Shown here: in pieces, positions 10,401-16,979 of the stretch
Position numbering within the stretch: the stretch's first letter is position 1
How the letters are laid out: every line of letters starts with the position of its first letter
IMG/VR virus record: IMGVR_UViG_3300024999_000255
Coordinates: 1-34,953 of that record
Length of the DNA: 34,953 bases
Origin: a virus
Reading direction: 5' to 3' (one strand)
Translations under genes and position numbers: made by a program
Notes under the pieces: generated by a model
Seen by the model: the letters and a program-made list of their open reading frames with translations, nothing else
Databases searched by the model: none
Told to the model about the DNA's origin: nothing

Positions 10401-11272
10401 TGTTGGACTTTCATCCAGTAGCATTATCTTCAATGCCTACACCATACTTAAATGGTGGAAATGGTAGAGTGGCTTATATGCTCAAGACATATACTATTCA
10501 ACAGTTTGATGTTTTCCGTAGAGAAGCTTGGCACAATATGAAGAATGGTTATATGAATGCTCAAGAAAACGGATATAATGAGAATAATAAAGCACAAATT
10601 ATTGAAGGTATAACTAATATGGTTAAGCTGGCTAGTTTATTAGTGCTTGCTAATGCTGGTGCGGATGAGATTAAAGATTGGATGTTAGGGAAAGAAACAA
10701 AGTTTAGTGATAATGTAATTGAGAATTTTTTAGTTCTTGGTGGAGCTTCTAGATATATTAGAACTAAAGTTAGTCAAGAGGGGATAGGCAGTGGAATTGC
10801 TAGTCAATTAATGCCCCCATTTAGATTTTTTAATTCTGCTACTAAGGATGTAGGAGAAACTTATGATAATTATATAGCTGGTGATACAATGAACTTTAAT
10901 CATGCTAGAATAATTGAATCTATACCAGGACTGGGTAAGTTGTATTATTGGCATTGGGGAAGAGGAGCTGACTATAAGAAGAGTGACAACGAGCAAGAAT
11001 TTAGTAAGATTGGAAAAGAGGTAAAGCTATTCAAGAGGCAGCTTGAAAATTCTGAAGACAAACGAACTTTCTTGAATTCAAACCTGAATGGCTTCAAGCA
11101 AATGAAATTGCATGAAAATTTTCAAAGTGCTCTCAATCGAAATCAGGCAGTAATTAATAAGTTGAAAAAGATTGAACAGACAACAAATGTTCGGGAAAGG
11201 CTTGGACAATTGCAGCAGCAACGAGAGGTGATATTGAAAAGATATTTTGACATAACAAATACGGTGCAGTAA
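4460..11272 (+). CDS. giant polyvalent/ejection-type virion protein with HENKH metallopeptidase motif
   Basis: The protein is 2270 aa. It opens with two copies of a short acidic motif (DFDKMFG at residues 4-10, EFDKMFG at 19-25). A glycine/alanine-rich, glycine-zipper-like hydrophobic region follows (about 85-160 and again 315-335), then long charged helical segments (about 350-700). An HExxH zinc-peptidase motif, HENKH, lies at 853-857. A segment with WYSALENAV and later QLEEVV (about 978-1055) and a block with LEEIQSDWHQ, WSLLAMKRMVRYAAENGF and TTGQQQFDRY (about 1215-1345) resemble modules I know from large phage polyvalent proteins. The C-terminal ~450 residues are helical with hydrophobic stretches. 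Such proteins are usually packaged and injected with the DNA. Membrane insertion (glycine zipper) and proteolysis of host or virion protein are plausible roles. It is the last gene before the terminator. Confidence 0.75.
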   Translation: MMDDFDKMFGVSNEDEPDEFDKMFGAVESVKSSAPTPASTDSDFIPGVQRGLQNLQASAYGATALAGSGLKKLGIESAGQAVQDFGMEGYNRNIEEAKQYPKKHSFKEVAFGKAGIGGAIDWAQGTLGELVPSMAEAAIGAGIGSVVAPGPGTVAGGLAGRTILKKGIDEAVKKAIKSGIGDLTEDQVRKQLTGQTLKKFGGKVGIAGSVMPLESGGMYAELLQEKGIDAPETALLFGALATSLEFAGGNSKLVDTFVDALSKGATGTVKKSAKELLTNIPQEALQEGGQELLSVLNIVANTDEKLLTADNVERIIESMAAGAIGGGAGAVVNAGFSAQAKDPGPGKTDAEIELDRRAANILNLKEDELGQSIQTLNDALKLNKEILDDPYKLDQKARELNVDPAELIRKTVEDNKNNQSLLDRINSGIQKKEELAKKEYEALSPEEKQAKEIENKLTEKRIADASQLNERITNIDNEITTLSEQYNSKFDPYALAAKTSPSAEERKVIEDKLITLNKRRNELLDKETPEVKKAFAPYTTRDGRQKYLEELFGTVNVGEKVGIEKDAAESAEVIESEIVPKSIADYANQIIANKSQERSALNEPAKSRTPEEEHNLRQIEDYVNYIKTYINNSFTPEERSIIENYWQGVKKELNLRQEEMTPGTEAFMRKKFFETQLANIEGNVKSDTATQSDAKQNVVPSLAEQNKRQAWFRQIAESLGDVPPVNRQAVETEIPRNLPGGLPSGFTNEQQVGVVPQFQVAEKQEALSKVNLEDIKKTFPNQTINQHEDGSVYVQFKNGKGVKINSIQNAGEGFIKLAIETGQMSKGQSILGITIGNEILLDENFADNKTLWHENKHVLDNLGLITEADDSALNKEFNKLRKAGKLEFALSTHENPKQRMVENRANMFAQIMVNREAYRSTAFGKVIQRVMDFFQQLFSFGRQTVSGLAREVESGKIYERQVNGQIVQVTVPQAEEVASKWYSALENAVAGFNQKQATPDQWKGMIKNFPGLKQDELDWVGVNDWLDKQEGKVSQADLLKFVQENNVQLEEVVKGEQDIVNKINEELKPLGYSYEEEYGDWSLLDENGELVEDEDIPNEVHSIINDVHNFDLNGETQHSTYQLPGGKNYKELLLTLPTKDNVIEQKIKEFKSLMTQKYNVIGMNIWDVMNEEETNHLANLDSQTKKADYKSNHWDEPNILAHIRFNERIDAYGNKVLFLEEIQSDWHQAGKKEGYQGNATSLFNSIKDFADKHNIKIRAEEGDYLPVREYKQLLDKIIEVKDINMGQILAEYHNDPKQSYGVPNAPFKNSTQWSLLAMKRMVRYAAENGFDKIAWTTGQQQFDRYAQGTEEEQAKRLHGMQEFYDKIIPNTFNAEFNKNKWGNAKVEQININPFESNEKNTNGMLWKNLPSPIIVNAIPITNRMKSKALREGMPMFEVREAPTQKISDDEYQQRYKDKNNIVRRIGKTLHMRASEVKQFIDKFGGSSYTRLLNVDKQLAMEYRNIDIKTAKEITHALKAAHPLLEKIKLMSKADQFIWNEATQSADKIKIEKLATKYNMINEWQEVRKVLDQIHKNAEDVGYKVGYIEEYWPRIIKDVAGFLQATKDISNQPEFSNLLDKEAAKIGLDKENFIRNYPERAADLISHKILNPGFGIGGPGNIQARKYDIVDKDLAQFYMDSNAALMSYIYSMTKKIEARKFFGKVPPRIAGLKADRSRKESRIRELELVAKNARDINPSEAAIANKTIDDLSGELIQIEQILDEYKYQDRDYTENIGAYVTEKILSGELNQDHEHMVKEILHARFNEHGTTGLVTAFKNASYIDVLGSPLAAVTQIGDHAWAMYVAQVWTPKGLANYIKNAAKATSGQFKTTKKLFGGSEITKEDLYLDRIAQEFADGTTLSNAVSWVFRKVGLEKMDSIGKETLINVAHDRYKQMASSDAGRAKLMTQLKPIFGPSSESVINDLLSNNPSDNVKMLLYHKVLDFHPVALSSMPTPYLNGGNGRVAYMLKTYTIQQFDVFRREAWHNMKNGYMNAQENGYNENNKAQIIEGITNMVKLASLLVLANAGADEIKDWMLGKETKFSDNVIENFLVLGGASRYIRTKVSQEGIGSGIASQLMPPFRFFNSATKDVGETYDNYIAGDTMNFNHARIIESIPGLGKLYYWHWGRGADYKKSDNEQEFSKIGKEVKLFKRQLENSEDKRTFLNSNLNGFKQMKLHENFQSALNRNQAVINKLKKIEQTTNVRERLGQLQQQREVILKRYFDITNTVQ

Positions 11273-11279
11273 CAAGAAA

Positions 11280-11322
11280 GCCAGAACCTACGAAACATTG
11301 TGGGTTCTGGCAATTTTGTTTT
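11280..11322. terminator. bidirectional rho-independent terminator between convergent transcription units
   Basis: A 12-bp stem (11280-11291 with 11300-11311, one G-T wobble, outer part GCCAGAACC/GGTTCTGGC) closes an 8-nt loop. It is followed on the + strand by AATTTTGTTTTA. On the - strand the same stem is followed by TTTCTTGTT. It sits between the stop of the giant + strand gene and the stop of thyX on the - strand, as expected where two operons converge. Confidence 0.9.
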
Positions 11323-12184
11323 ATAAAAACTCTTCCCAAGGCATCATATTCATTACTCGTTGCATATCTGGATGAGCAGATTTTGATGTTCGTAGCTTCC
11401 TGATATGCGCCCATTCAGCAGCATCTGCTGTGACCACGATCTCGGTCTTCAGAGCATTGGGCAGGACGGCCCGGGCTTGTTGAGGTTTGAGGTTTTCTTC
11501 AAGAAGTTGTCTATAAGTATCTTCTGCATTCTCGCATAATTGCCAAAACATACTTTGAGCAAACCAATCCCAAGCTTCAAATCCATTTGGCTCAATAAAC
11601 TCCATGTTCTTGCCGCCGTAGTTCACATACCTGGTTGATTCCTGAGCAAAGCTGCATGGTCTGTGCCGAACCAATTCATGACTGACTCCACGATCACAAA
11701 TGAACTTGGCGCTGTACCTGTGGAGTTCCTTGGGGATTTCGTCATGAGGGCAAATTTCCCAAGATGACTGCAACGCCAGCATGCTTTGATCAAACAATGC
11801 TCCATATAATTCTACAAAGGGCATAAGCACTGCAGCGTATCTAATTTCCATAGTTACTTGCGCCCATGCTGTTAAACTACCGCCTACATAGATATAATTT
11901 TTCCATACTTTAACATTAATATATTTTCCTAACTGTTCTGTCATTAATGCAATATATGCAGGAGTGAAATTGTTATTAGCTCGTACCACAAAATTCGAAT
12001 GCTCAACCATAGCCAGATGCCCAGCCTTGATCAGCTTCTTGACAAACCCTTCTGCACTATCTTCAGTAATCTTGTCTTCTGACTTATAGCAAGTTCTTCC
12101 TGCCATCTCAATGAACTTAAGGGCAGCATTATATTCTGTAGGTACTGCTCCAAAGAATTCTACTGATGGTTTGATGATTTTCAT
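11321..12184 (-). CDS. thyX: flavin-dependent thymidylate synthase ThyX
   Basis: The protein is 287 aa. ThyX makes dTMP from dUMP using FAD, NADPH and methylenetetrahydrofolate. The signature RHR-x2-S-x4-STRY is at residues 173-186, preceded by a basic/aromatic helix with SHELV. An N-terminal segment containing the Cys-Tyr-Lys-Ser of a typical ThyX flavin pocket (31-35) and HLAMVEHSNF (56-65) also fits. The ATG at 12184 overlaps the upstream stop (ATGA) and has GAGGAG 6 bases before it, which fixes the start. It is the last gene of the leftward cluster and stops in the T-run of the bidirectional terminator. In the Z-genome model it would supply the thymidylate that pairs with aminoadenine. 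Phage thyX is common and is not itself diagnostic. Confidence 0.96.
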   Translation of the reverse strand: MKIIKPSVEFFGAVPTEYNAALKFIEMAGRTCYKSEDKITEDSAEGFVKKLIKAGHLAMVEHSNFVVRANNNFTPAYIALMTEQLGKYINVKVWKNYIYVGGSLTAWAQVTMEIRYAAVLMPFVELYGALFDQSMLALQSSWEICPHDEIPKELHRYSAKFICDRGVSHELVRHRPCSFAQESTRYVNYGGKNMEFIEPNGFEAWDWFAQSMFWQLCENAEDTYRQLLEENLKPQQARAVLPNALKTEIVVTADAAEWAHIRKLRTSKSAHPDMQRVMNMMPWEEFL

Positions 12185-12399
12185 ATTTTCTCCTCATGAT
12201 GTACACAGCCAAATTTTGGACCAGTCCAGAAATCACCACCTTCAGAATAAGAATATACCAAAGCATCCACTTTGTAACTATTACTCCCCCAATCCTCACA
12301 GAGTTTTTCGTGTGTGCATTCCCCTCCGATTATAGCATCGTCTAAAGCATATTCTCTATGTGGAAACTTCCAGTGTTTGCATGTTTCACAGTAGTTCAT
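12181..12399 (-). CDS. small Cys-rich hypothetical protein
   Basis: The protein is 72 aa, beginning MNYCETCKHW. I chose the ATG at 12399 because GGAG lies 10 bases upstream and the previous gene stops at 12404; the ATG at 12420 would overlap that gene. Cysteines occur as C-x2-C near the N terminus, then two more spaced about 25 and 31 residues later, and a final C-x-H-H. This suggests a zinc-binding fold as seen in many small phage proteins of unknown role. It overlaps thyX by 4 bases (ATGA), so the two are coupled. Confidence 0.7.
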   Translation of the reverse strand: MNYCETCKHWKFPHREYALDDAIIGGECTHEKLCEDWGSNSYKVDALVYSYSEGGDFWTGPKFGCVHHEEKI

Positions 12400-12403
12400 A
12401 ATA

Positions 12404-12676
12404 TCATTCTCCATCTTCATGAGCTAAAGCTGTTATTAAATCATTATACAAATCCTCTCTGGGATCAATTATAAAATCTTTTGCTATTTCTTCTCTCTTT
12501 GGTCTATTCATTAACTGTGCTTTTATTTTAGATAAAACTTGTATCTGATAATTGAGAACTTTAATCTTTTCCTTAATTGAAATTATACTAGCCTCTGTTA
12601 AGTTTTTATGAAGAAATTCTCGAAGCAACGGAGCATTAATATTTGCTTGATCAAGTGTTTTCAGATGTGATTTCAT
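12404..12676 (-). CDS. hypothetical helical protein
   Basis: I place the start at the ATG at 12676 (protein MKSHLKTL..., 90 aa) because AAGGA lies 8 bases upstream. The longer frame reaching 12745 has no comparable site. It overlaps the 3' end of the preceding small gene (stop at 12651) by 26 bases. The protein is mostly helical and charged, with a Leu/Ile heptad-like stretch (about residues 20-55) that could form a coiled coil. It ends DALxH-EDGE-like. No family is recognised. Confidence 0.6.
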   Translation of the reverse strand: MKSHLKTLDQANINAPLLREFLHKNLTEASIISIKEKIKVLNYQIQVLSKIKAQLMNRPKREEIAKDFIIDPREDLYNDLITALAHEDGE

Positions 12677-12845
12677 TATTAGTTCCTTCAACGATTTTAA
12701 TACAATCTTTAATTGCCTGTATGGTGGCGGCAGCTGTAACTCCATTAGGAATTATTACGTTGGCTGCATCTCTAGTTGGTTCGTTTTCACGATCAAGTAA
12801 GAAGGCTTGGAGTTTTTGCAACACGTTATTTTTGAAGTTAGGCAT
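12651..12845 (-). CDS. small hypothetical protein with hairpin-borne ribosome site
   Basis: The protein is 64 aa with an N-terminal charged helix, an NVIIPNGVTAAAT segment and a second short helix. No recognised domain. The Shine-Dalgarno GGAGG lies in the loop of a perfect 6-bp hairpin (12852-12868), about 10 bases from the ATG, so translation may be controlled by RNA structure. It lies between the small genes that separate the PurZ homologue from thyX. Confidence 0.6.
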   Translation of the reverse strand: MPNFKNNVLQKLQAFLLDRENEPTRDAANVIIPNGVTAAATIQAIKDCIKIVEGTNNEITSENT

Positions 12846-12851
12846 TTTTAT

Positions 12852-12868
12852 TACACCCTCCAGGTGTA
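12852..12868 (-). promoter_or_regulatory. hairpin presenting the ribosome-binding site of the 64-aa gene
   Basis: On the transcript strand TACACC and GGTGTA form a perfect 6-bp stem around a 5-nt loop, and the loop plus first stem base contain GGAGG, the ribosome site of the gene starting at 12845. This resembles a small translational operator. No known binding protein is recognised. Confidence 0.45.
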
Positions 12869-12878
12869 GTTAATCACT

Positions 12879-13103
12879 TCAAGTTTTGCATGGAACTTCT
12901 GGCTCAACAGAATTACCAGTTTTAATTACAGTTTGTTTTGCAGCCTTAGGAAAAGCTTTAACAATTTTCTTCTCTGTTATATGTCCAAGTGCAGCATTCA
13001 ATCTTTTGATCATTCCAGCCAGCCAGTCTCCATGAGATTTGAATTGCAATAATTCGCATTCGTCTAGAGCATTTTGTAAATCTAGTTCAGTTAGTTTTTT
13101 CAT
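12879..13103 (-). CDS. hypothetical protein downstream of purZ
   Basis: The protein is 74 aa from the ATG at 13103; a TTG at 13118 is an alternative but has no better ribosome site. The start lies inside the 3' end of the purZ frame (17-base overlap), so expression is probably coupled to purZ. The N-terminal two thirds are helical (ELDLQNALDECELL, then a Trp-containing helix), and the C-terminal third is basic with KAFPKAAKQTVIK. I see no catalytic motif. Because it is coupled to purZ it is a candidate accessory of that step, but that is inference. Confidence 0.6.
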   Translation of the reverse strand: MKKLTELDLQNALDECELLQFKSHGDWLAGMIKRLNAALGHITEKKIVKAFPKAAKQTVIKTGNSVEPEVPCKT

Positions 13104-14013
13104 AAGGTGTTTTAACAAACTCTTTTATTGATGAACCAAAGCCAAAAAGATTAAAATTGTATTGATCATTTAATGTATTTAACTCTTTTGATGAAATATA
13201 ATCACAATGATTTAAAACAAGATGCGTTGGTTGATTAATCTTTATTGCACTATTGACAAGTTCATATTGAAACCCTCCTACTCTTCTAACTCGTTTTGTT
13301 ACTGTAGTGTATTCTTCTGGTTTATTTAATTCCTGCCAAGAAGTTTCTTCTTCTAATGGTCCAGATTTTCCAGCAACTCTTATAGCTTTTGTTCTGCAGA
13401 CTAAAACAATTGTATCTACTGTTAATGGACTTATTCCAATTTCTGAAAGATACGATGCAGCTGTTGTATCACGAGATGTTACATATGGATAATGTGGAGA
13501 ATGATGAAGGGATAATCCAAATCCTTGAGTTCCTTCAATTATTAATCTTTTAGCAGAATGCATGATATCTATTGTATCTGCTATGTAAGGTTTAAGCTCT
13601 TTAAGGTCTTTTGCAAATATAATTCTATTACTTCTTAACAATTTATTTATCAATGCTGCTCCAGTACCAGAACAAGTTGAAGAAATTGATTTAAAATTAT
13701 TAAGTTCAAATGTTATATCTGTTCTATCAATACATACAGCTTTTGGATCTATAAATACTTTGCCTGGAATGTTTTTAATTTCTTGCAAAACTTTAATTGG
13801 ATCAATAAAGCTTCCAGCAGAAATTATTGAAACGGCTCCAGATAAAGAAGCTCCAGGAAAGTTATTAAAAACTAATCCTTCAACTGTATGTCCAGAGTTT
13901 ATTCCTCCAGATCTAACAACTACATCTGCATTTTGTTTCTTAGCAAAGTATAAGGCTGTTTTACCCTTGCCTTCAGATCCATATTGCCCTCCTACAACAA
14001 TAGTTGCTTTCAT
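13087..14013 (-). CDS. purZ: PurZ, N6-succino-2-amino-2'-deoxyadenylate synthase (adenylosuccinate synthetase family)
   Basis: The protein is 308 aa starting MKATIVVGGQ. The ATG at 14013 has AAGGA 9 bases upstream and follows the previous stop; an in-frame ATG at 14037 would lack this. The PurA-family P-loop reads GQYGSEGKGK (residues 9-18), with Ser13 where PurA has its catalytic Asp13. NSGHTVEG (39-46) keeps the catalytic His. TCSGTGAA (113-120), IEGTQG (159-164), YPYVTS (175-180), RRVGG (243-247) and a C-terminal NHCD (268-271, NKxD-like) match later PurA motifs. At 308 aa it is much shorter than bacterial PurA (about 430), as expected for phage PurZ. PurZ condenses dGMP with aspartate using ATP, and host PurB then releases dZMP. 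Known family facts are from memory, and activity is inferred. Confidence 0.9.
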   Translation of the reverse strand: MKATIVVGGQYGSEGKGKTALYFAKKQNADVVVRSGGINSGHTVEGLVFNNFPGASLSGAVSIISAGSFIDPIKVLQEIKNIPGKVFIDPKAVCIDRTDITFELNNFKSISSTCSGTGAALINKLLRSNRIIFAKDLKELKPYIADTIDIMHSAKRLIIEGTQGFGLSLHHSPHYPYVTSRDTTAASYLSEIGISPLTVDTIVLVCRTKAIRVAGKSGPLEEETSWQELNKPEEYTTVTKRVRRVGGFQYELVNSAIKINQPTHLVLNHCDYISSKELNTLNDQYNFNLFGFGSSIKEFVKTPYEKTN

Positions 14014-14026
14014 TAATTTATCCTTA

Positions 14027-14362
14027 TTAGTTTTCATGCTTAACTATCTTAGCAAGTTCTTGTTCTTTCTCACTCAACTTTGCATAAAGCATTCCTGCAT
14101 AGTGTGCAATCTTTAACAGATCAAGCATCTGTTGGCCTTCCCTAGAGTTTTTTCCATAACGATTTAGATATTTTTTCATCTGGGTGATAAAGTCAGCCTC
14201 GCTAAATTCAGAGCATTGATCATGACCTTTATCTCCGTATTGTGGAACTGTGTAAGATTCAATATGATTGTACACTCTTTTACTAAATTTTGACCATTCG
14301 ATTGCACGTAATGAAGGAATAGGTTCGTAATCTTCTTCTGATGGACAAGGATCAATTTGCAT
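14027..14362 (-). CDS. conserved phage-type hypothetical protein
   Basis: The protein is 111 aa with motif YTVPQYGDKGHDQC (residues 37-50), then KYLNRYGKNSREG and LLKIAHYAGMLY. I recognise this arrangement (PQYGD, YLNRxGK-R, DLLKIAHYA) from small conserved proteins of many phages that lie near nucleotide-metabolism genes. I know of no established function. It ends 13 bases before the purZ start, so it is in the same operon. The C terminus is charged and helical. Confidence 0.7.
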   Translation of the reverse strand: MQIDPCPSEEDYEPIPSLRAIEWSKFSKRVYNHIESYTVPQYGDKGHDQCSEFSEADFITQMKKYLNRYGKNSREGQQMLDLLKIAHYAGMLYAKLSEKEQELAKIVKHEN

Positions 14363-14384
14363 AGTTAAGCTCCATTAAAATATT

Positions 14385-14717
14385 TTATTCTTCTTTTCTG
14401 ATAATTTCTAATAGCTTAGAAAACCAATTTTTCTTTGTCTCTATAGTTTTATCAAGTTTTGATTTAAATTCATAATTGATACTAAGTCCTAAAGCAATAC
14501 CAGATAAATGAAGAGTACTATACTCAGAATTTTTTACTGTCATTGTAGCTATTATTTTATTTCCTTGAAAAACATTTACATCATAAAAACTTTTTTTATT
14601 ATCAATCGCAAAATGAAGATCTTTTATATAATGATTATTATCTGATCCAGAAATAATATCTAACTCACCTGCTAAAATCATATTATAAAAAGCATCTGTA
14701 AACGTAAATTCAGGCAT
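14385..14717 (-). CDS. hypothetical protein
   Basis: The protein is 110 aa, with an ATG just after the upstream stop and GGAGC 6-7 bases before it. It has alternating beta-like segments (residues 25-85) framed by an N-terminal short helix and a basic, Trp-containing C-terminal helix (KKNWFSKLLEIIRKEE). Its composition is strongly AT-rich, like its neighbours. No family is recognised. Confidence 0.6.
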   Translation of the reverse strand: MPEFTFTDAFYNMILAGELDIISGSDNNHYIKDLHFAIDNKKSFYDVNVFQGNKIIATMTVKNSEYSTLHLSGIALGLSINYEFKSKLDKTIETKKNWFSKLLEIIRKEE

Positions 14718-14719
14718 AA

Positions 14720-15034
14720 TTAAGCTCCATTATTATGTTTTTCTATTTTTGCTACAAGATCTTTCAAACCTTTTTCAATCTTATAAAGTCTTTCAAGTTC
14801 AGTAGTTGCTTGTAATCTTGCTGTACGTAATTCAAGTTCATCAATACCATAAGGGTTTCTAAGGTAAGATATCATAATATTTCTTTCCATAACTATTCTT
14901 TTTGTTGTATAAAGTGATTCATTTGTTGTAAAAGAATATGGGAAAAAACTTCCAGCATATAATTCTGGATGCAATGCTTGGCATGTTTTACATGCACTTG
15001 ATGGTAATGAACAACAGCAATTTATTCCTGACAT
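14720..15034 (-). CDS. hypothetical protein with N-terminal cysteine cluster
   Basis: The protein is 104 aa. AGGAG 11 bases upstream supports the first ATG. The N terminus has CCC followed by C-x2-C within about 20 residues, so a metal site is possible. The C-terminal half (from about residue 60) is a long charged helix with heptad-like Leu/Ile spacing, probably coiled coil. It lies between the exonuclease gene and two further hypothetical genes leading to purZ. Function unknown. Confidence 0.55.
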   Translation of the reverse strand: MSGINCCCSLPSSACKTCQALHPELYAGSFFPYSFTTNESLYTTKRIVMERNIMISYLRNPYGIDELELRTARLQATTELERLYKIEKGLKDLVAKIEKHNNGA

Positions 15035-15048
15035 AATAATCGATTCTC

Positions 15049-15675
15049 CTATATTTGCCCCATGTTAGGCGTCACAATTCCTCTATTTACCAACTCAAAA
15101 AAGCATCGCTTAGTTGCACTGATATCTGCATAAGCATCATGAGCACCATCGAAGCATTCACCAAATAAGTGCTCATGCAGCTCGGTTAGCTTGGGCCATT
15201 TTGCACGACCAGCCTTGTTTTTCAAGCCACACATTTTTACCACAGCCTTATCTTTCATGGTACAATGGTTTGGCAGATCCAAGTAAAATGCAGACCTAGC
15301 TTCATCAGTTAGGTTATCAAGGTTTCGTTCCATCATCTGATAAACGTAGTTCCAATCAAAAGCAAAGTTATGACATACAACTAAGTCAGCCTGCCGTAGC
15401 ATTAAGCCAAATTGTTCAGCAGCAATTAGTTCGTCTATGCCTTCTTGGTCGGCTCGCTCAATGGTGATGCCATGTACTTCTTGAGCATAATAATTCATTG
15501 ACCTGCCATTACTTTTGATGATTACATTCATTTGATCAAATTCTTCTTCTTGGCTGGCAAGAATTGCTCCAATCTGTACTGTCCATGCTTGCTCGGGATC
15601 GTTAGCTGGAAGAGCTTTTTTAATAAAATCTGAAGTTTCGGTGTCAAAAAAGAGTACTTTTGTAGCTGGTGTCAT
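15049..15675 (-). CDS. DnaQ-like DEDDh 3'-5' exonuclease
   Basis: The protein is 208 aa. Exo I is FFDTETSDF (Asp11, Glu13), Exo II is HNFAFDWNYV (Asp107) and Exo III is HDAYADISAT (His179, Asp184). This is the complete DEDDh set of the proofreading-exonuclease family related to the epsilon subunit of DNA polymerase III. The ATG directly follows the stop of the DUF3987-like gene (TAAATG), with GGAG 9 bases upstream. Because the polymerase in this cluster has its own exonuclease domain, this enzyme is extra. It could act in recombination, nucleotide salvage or additional proofreading. Confidence 0.9.
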   Translation of the reverse strand: MTPATKVLFFDTETSDFIKKALPANDPEQAWTVQIGAILASQEEEFDQMNVIIKSNGRSMNYYAQEVHGITIERADQEGIDELIAAEQFGLMLRQADLVVCHNFAFDWNYVYQMMERNLDNLTDEARSAFYLDLPNHCTMKDKAVVKMCGLKNKAGRAKWPKLTELHEHLFGECFDGAHDAYADISATKRCFFELVNRGIVTPNMGQI

Positions 15676-16947
15676 TTAGTTTTTCTCCATTTGATTTTTA
15701 ATAATATTTCTGTCCATCAATCTAAATACTGTTCTGTCAAGATATGTTGGATCACGAATCTTTTGTTTCTTCCTAATAGTGGTGTACATGCAAGTTGTGG
15801 CAGAATTCTCTGCTTTGAGTATCCCAGACTGTTCAGCCATTTCAACATATCCACGTAACTGAGGGATGTTGTCTACATCTAGGTGGAAATTTCTAACCAA
15901 TTCTGTCCACTCAAAAGATTCGTGAGCATCAATGAATGAAAGTATCTTTGCATAGATGTTAGCCTGACTGGATAATCCAAGTCCATAAAAAGCGTTTGGC
16001 ATTTCAAGTTCTGTTGCTTGCATTATAGCTAAGGCTTGCTCAAAATGTTCAGCCGTAATGATCATATCGTCAGACTCGGCAGCACAGACCAGCATGCAAA
16101 CCTTATTCAAATGAAGTGGCCGCCTATGATTATAGCCTAAAAATCGCTCACTTGGAACTCCAGATTCGTCATAATCTTGCTCATACCAGCGCACATAAGT
16201 TTTGAGAAAATCCTTACTTAGGGCGAACTGTCCAGATAGGTTTGCAATTTCTTGTAGATCATTTTCTAACTTCTTTTGTGTATCTTCCTCTTCTTCAGTC
16301 AAGAACTGTAAGGCTCTTCTTTGCTTCGGACCCTGGCCAACTACAAAAATGATCCGAGAGATTAGACCTCCACCAACAGCGTCTTGACTCAGCTTAGATT
16401 GCAAGAGACTAGGAGTTATGCATCCAAAAAGCGTTAGCCAACAATTGGATATGTCTTCAGTCTTTCTGGCTAAGGTTTTATACTTCCAAGTATCTGCACA
16501 ATCAAACAGGTCAGTCAGGGATGCTAAGAGCATCTGGTCTCTGTCGTTCAGGAAGACTTGAAATTCTTCTGACCAGATTGATACGCTCTTATGCTTGCGA
16601 GTAAGTCCAGCATGGTCAACATAAGTATCTTCACTGTCCATGAGTTCTCTATATAATGCCTGGGTGGAGCCTAGCGAATCTGCACCGATATTAACATCTA
16701 GTTTTTGTACAAAGCTCTTTGCAATCTTCATGGCTGTGCCTTTCCGTCCTCCAGGTGGACCGACAAGAGATACGAATAAATTAGGATAAACATAACCACG
16801 AAGTGCTCCCCAGTTACAATAGCACTTTCTTCGTAAGGCAGAAGCTATTGCAGTCAGTCCAGACCACAAATGGTATAGTTCTGGTGGCTCTGTTCGCTGT
16901 GTGTACTTCATATAGTGTGCCAACCAATTATCTAATTGCCTCGACAT
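15676..16947 (-). CDS. DUF3987-like phage replicative ATPase/helicase
   Basis: The protein is 423 aa. The N-terminal pattern PPELYHLWSGLTAIASALRR (residues 21-40), then YPNLFVSLVGPPGGRKGTA (54-72), is characteristic of the DUF3987 group of phage and plasmid primase-helicase-like proteins. GPPGGRKGT is the Walker A loop. A Walker B-like WSEEFQVFL follows near residue 125, and an LTLFGCITPSLL segment and a VGGGLISRII motif follow further on. The C-terminal ~110 residues look like winged-helix material. It lies between the polymerase and the exonuclease, so it is the best candidate for the replication helicase or primase-helicase. A separate primase is not visible. Confidence 0.75.
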   Translation of the reverse strand: MSRQLDNWLAHYMKYTQRTEPPELYHLWSGLTAIASALRRKCYCNWGALRGYVYPNLFVSLVGPPGGRKGTAMKIAKSFVQKLDVNIGADSLGSTQALYRELMDSEDTYVDHAGLTRKHKSVSIWSEEFQVFLNDRDQMLLASLTDLFDCADTWKYKTLARKTEDISNCWLTLFGCITPSLLQSKLSQDAVGGGLISRIIFVVGQGPKQRRALQFLTEEEEDTQKKLENDLQEIANLSGQFALSKDFLKTYVRWYEQDYDESGVPSERFLGYNHRRPLHLNKVCMLVCAAESDDMIITAEHFEQALAIMQATELEMPNAFYGLGLSSQANIYAKILSFIDAHESFEWTELVRNFHLDVDNIPQLRGYVEMAEQSGILKAENSATTCMYTTIRKKQKIRDPTYLDRTVFRLMDRNIIKNQMEKN

Positions 16948-16979
16948 GAAAAGGTTCCTTGAATAGCAAATACTAATTT

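Noticed and set aside
4460-11272. N4-like virion RNA polymerase
   Set aside because: The protein is large enough to raise the idea, but I could not find the TxxGR-type and other T7-like polymerase motifs. HENKH and polyvalent-type modules fit better.
12404-12745. Longer start for the helical gene
   Set aside because: The extra 23 residues lie inside the upstream gene's frame and have no ribosome site, whereas the ATG at 12676 has AAGGA 8 bases upstream.
13087-14013. Ordinary host-type PurA (or PurZ0)
   Set aside because: Asp13 is replaced by Ser and the protein is 120 residues shorter than PurA. PurZ0, as I remember it, keeps the Asp.
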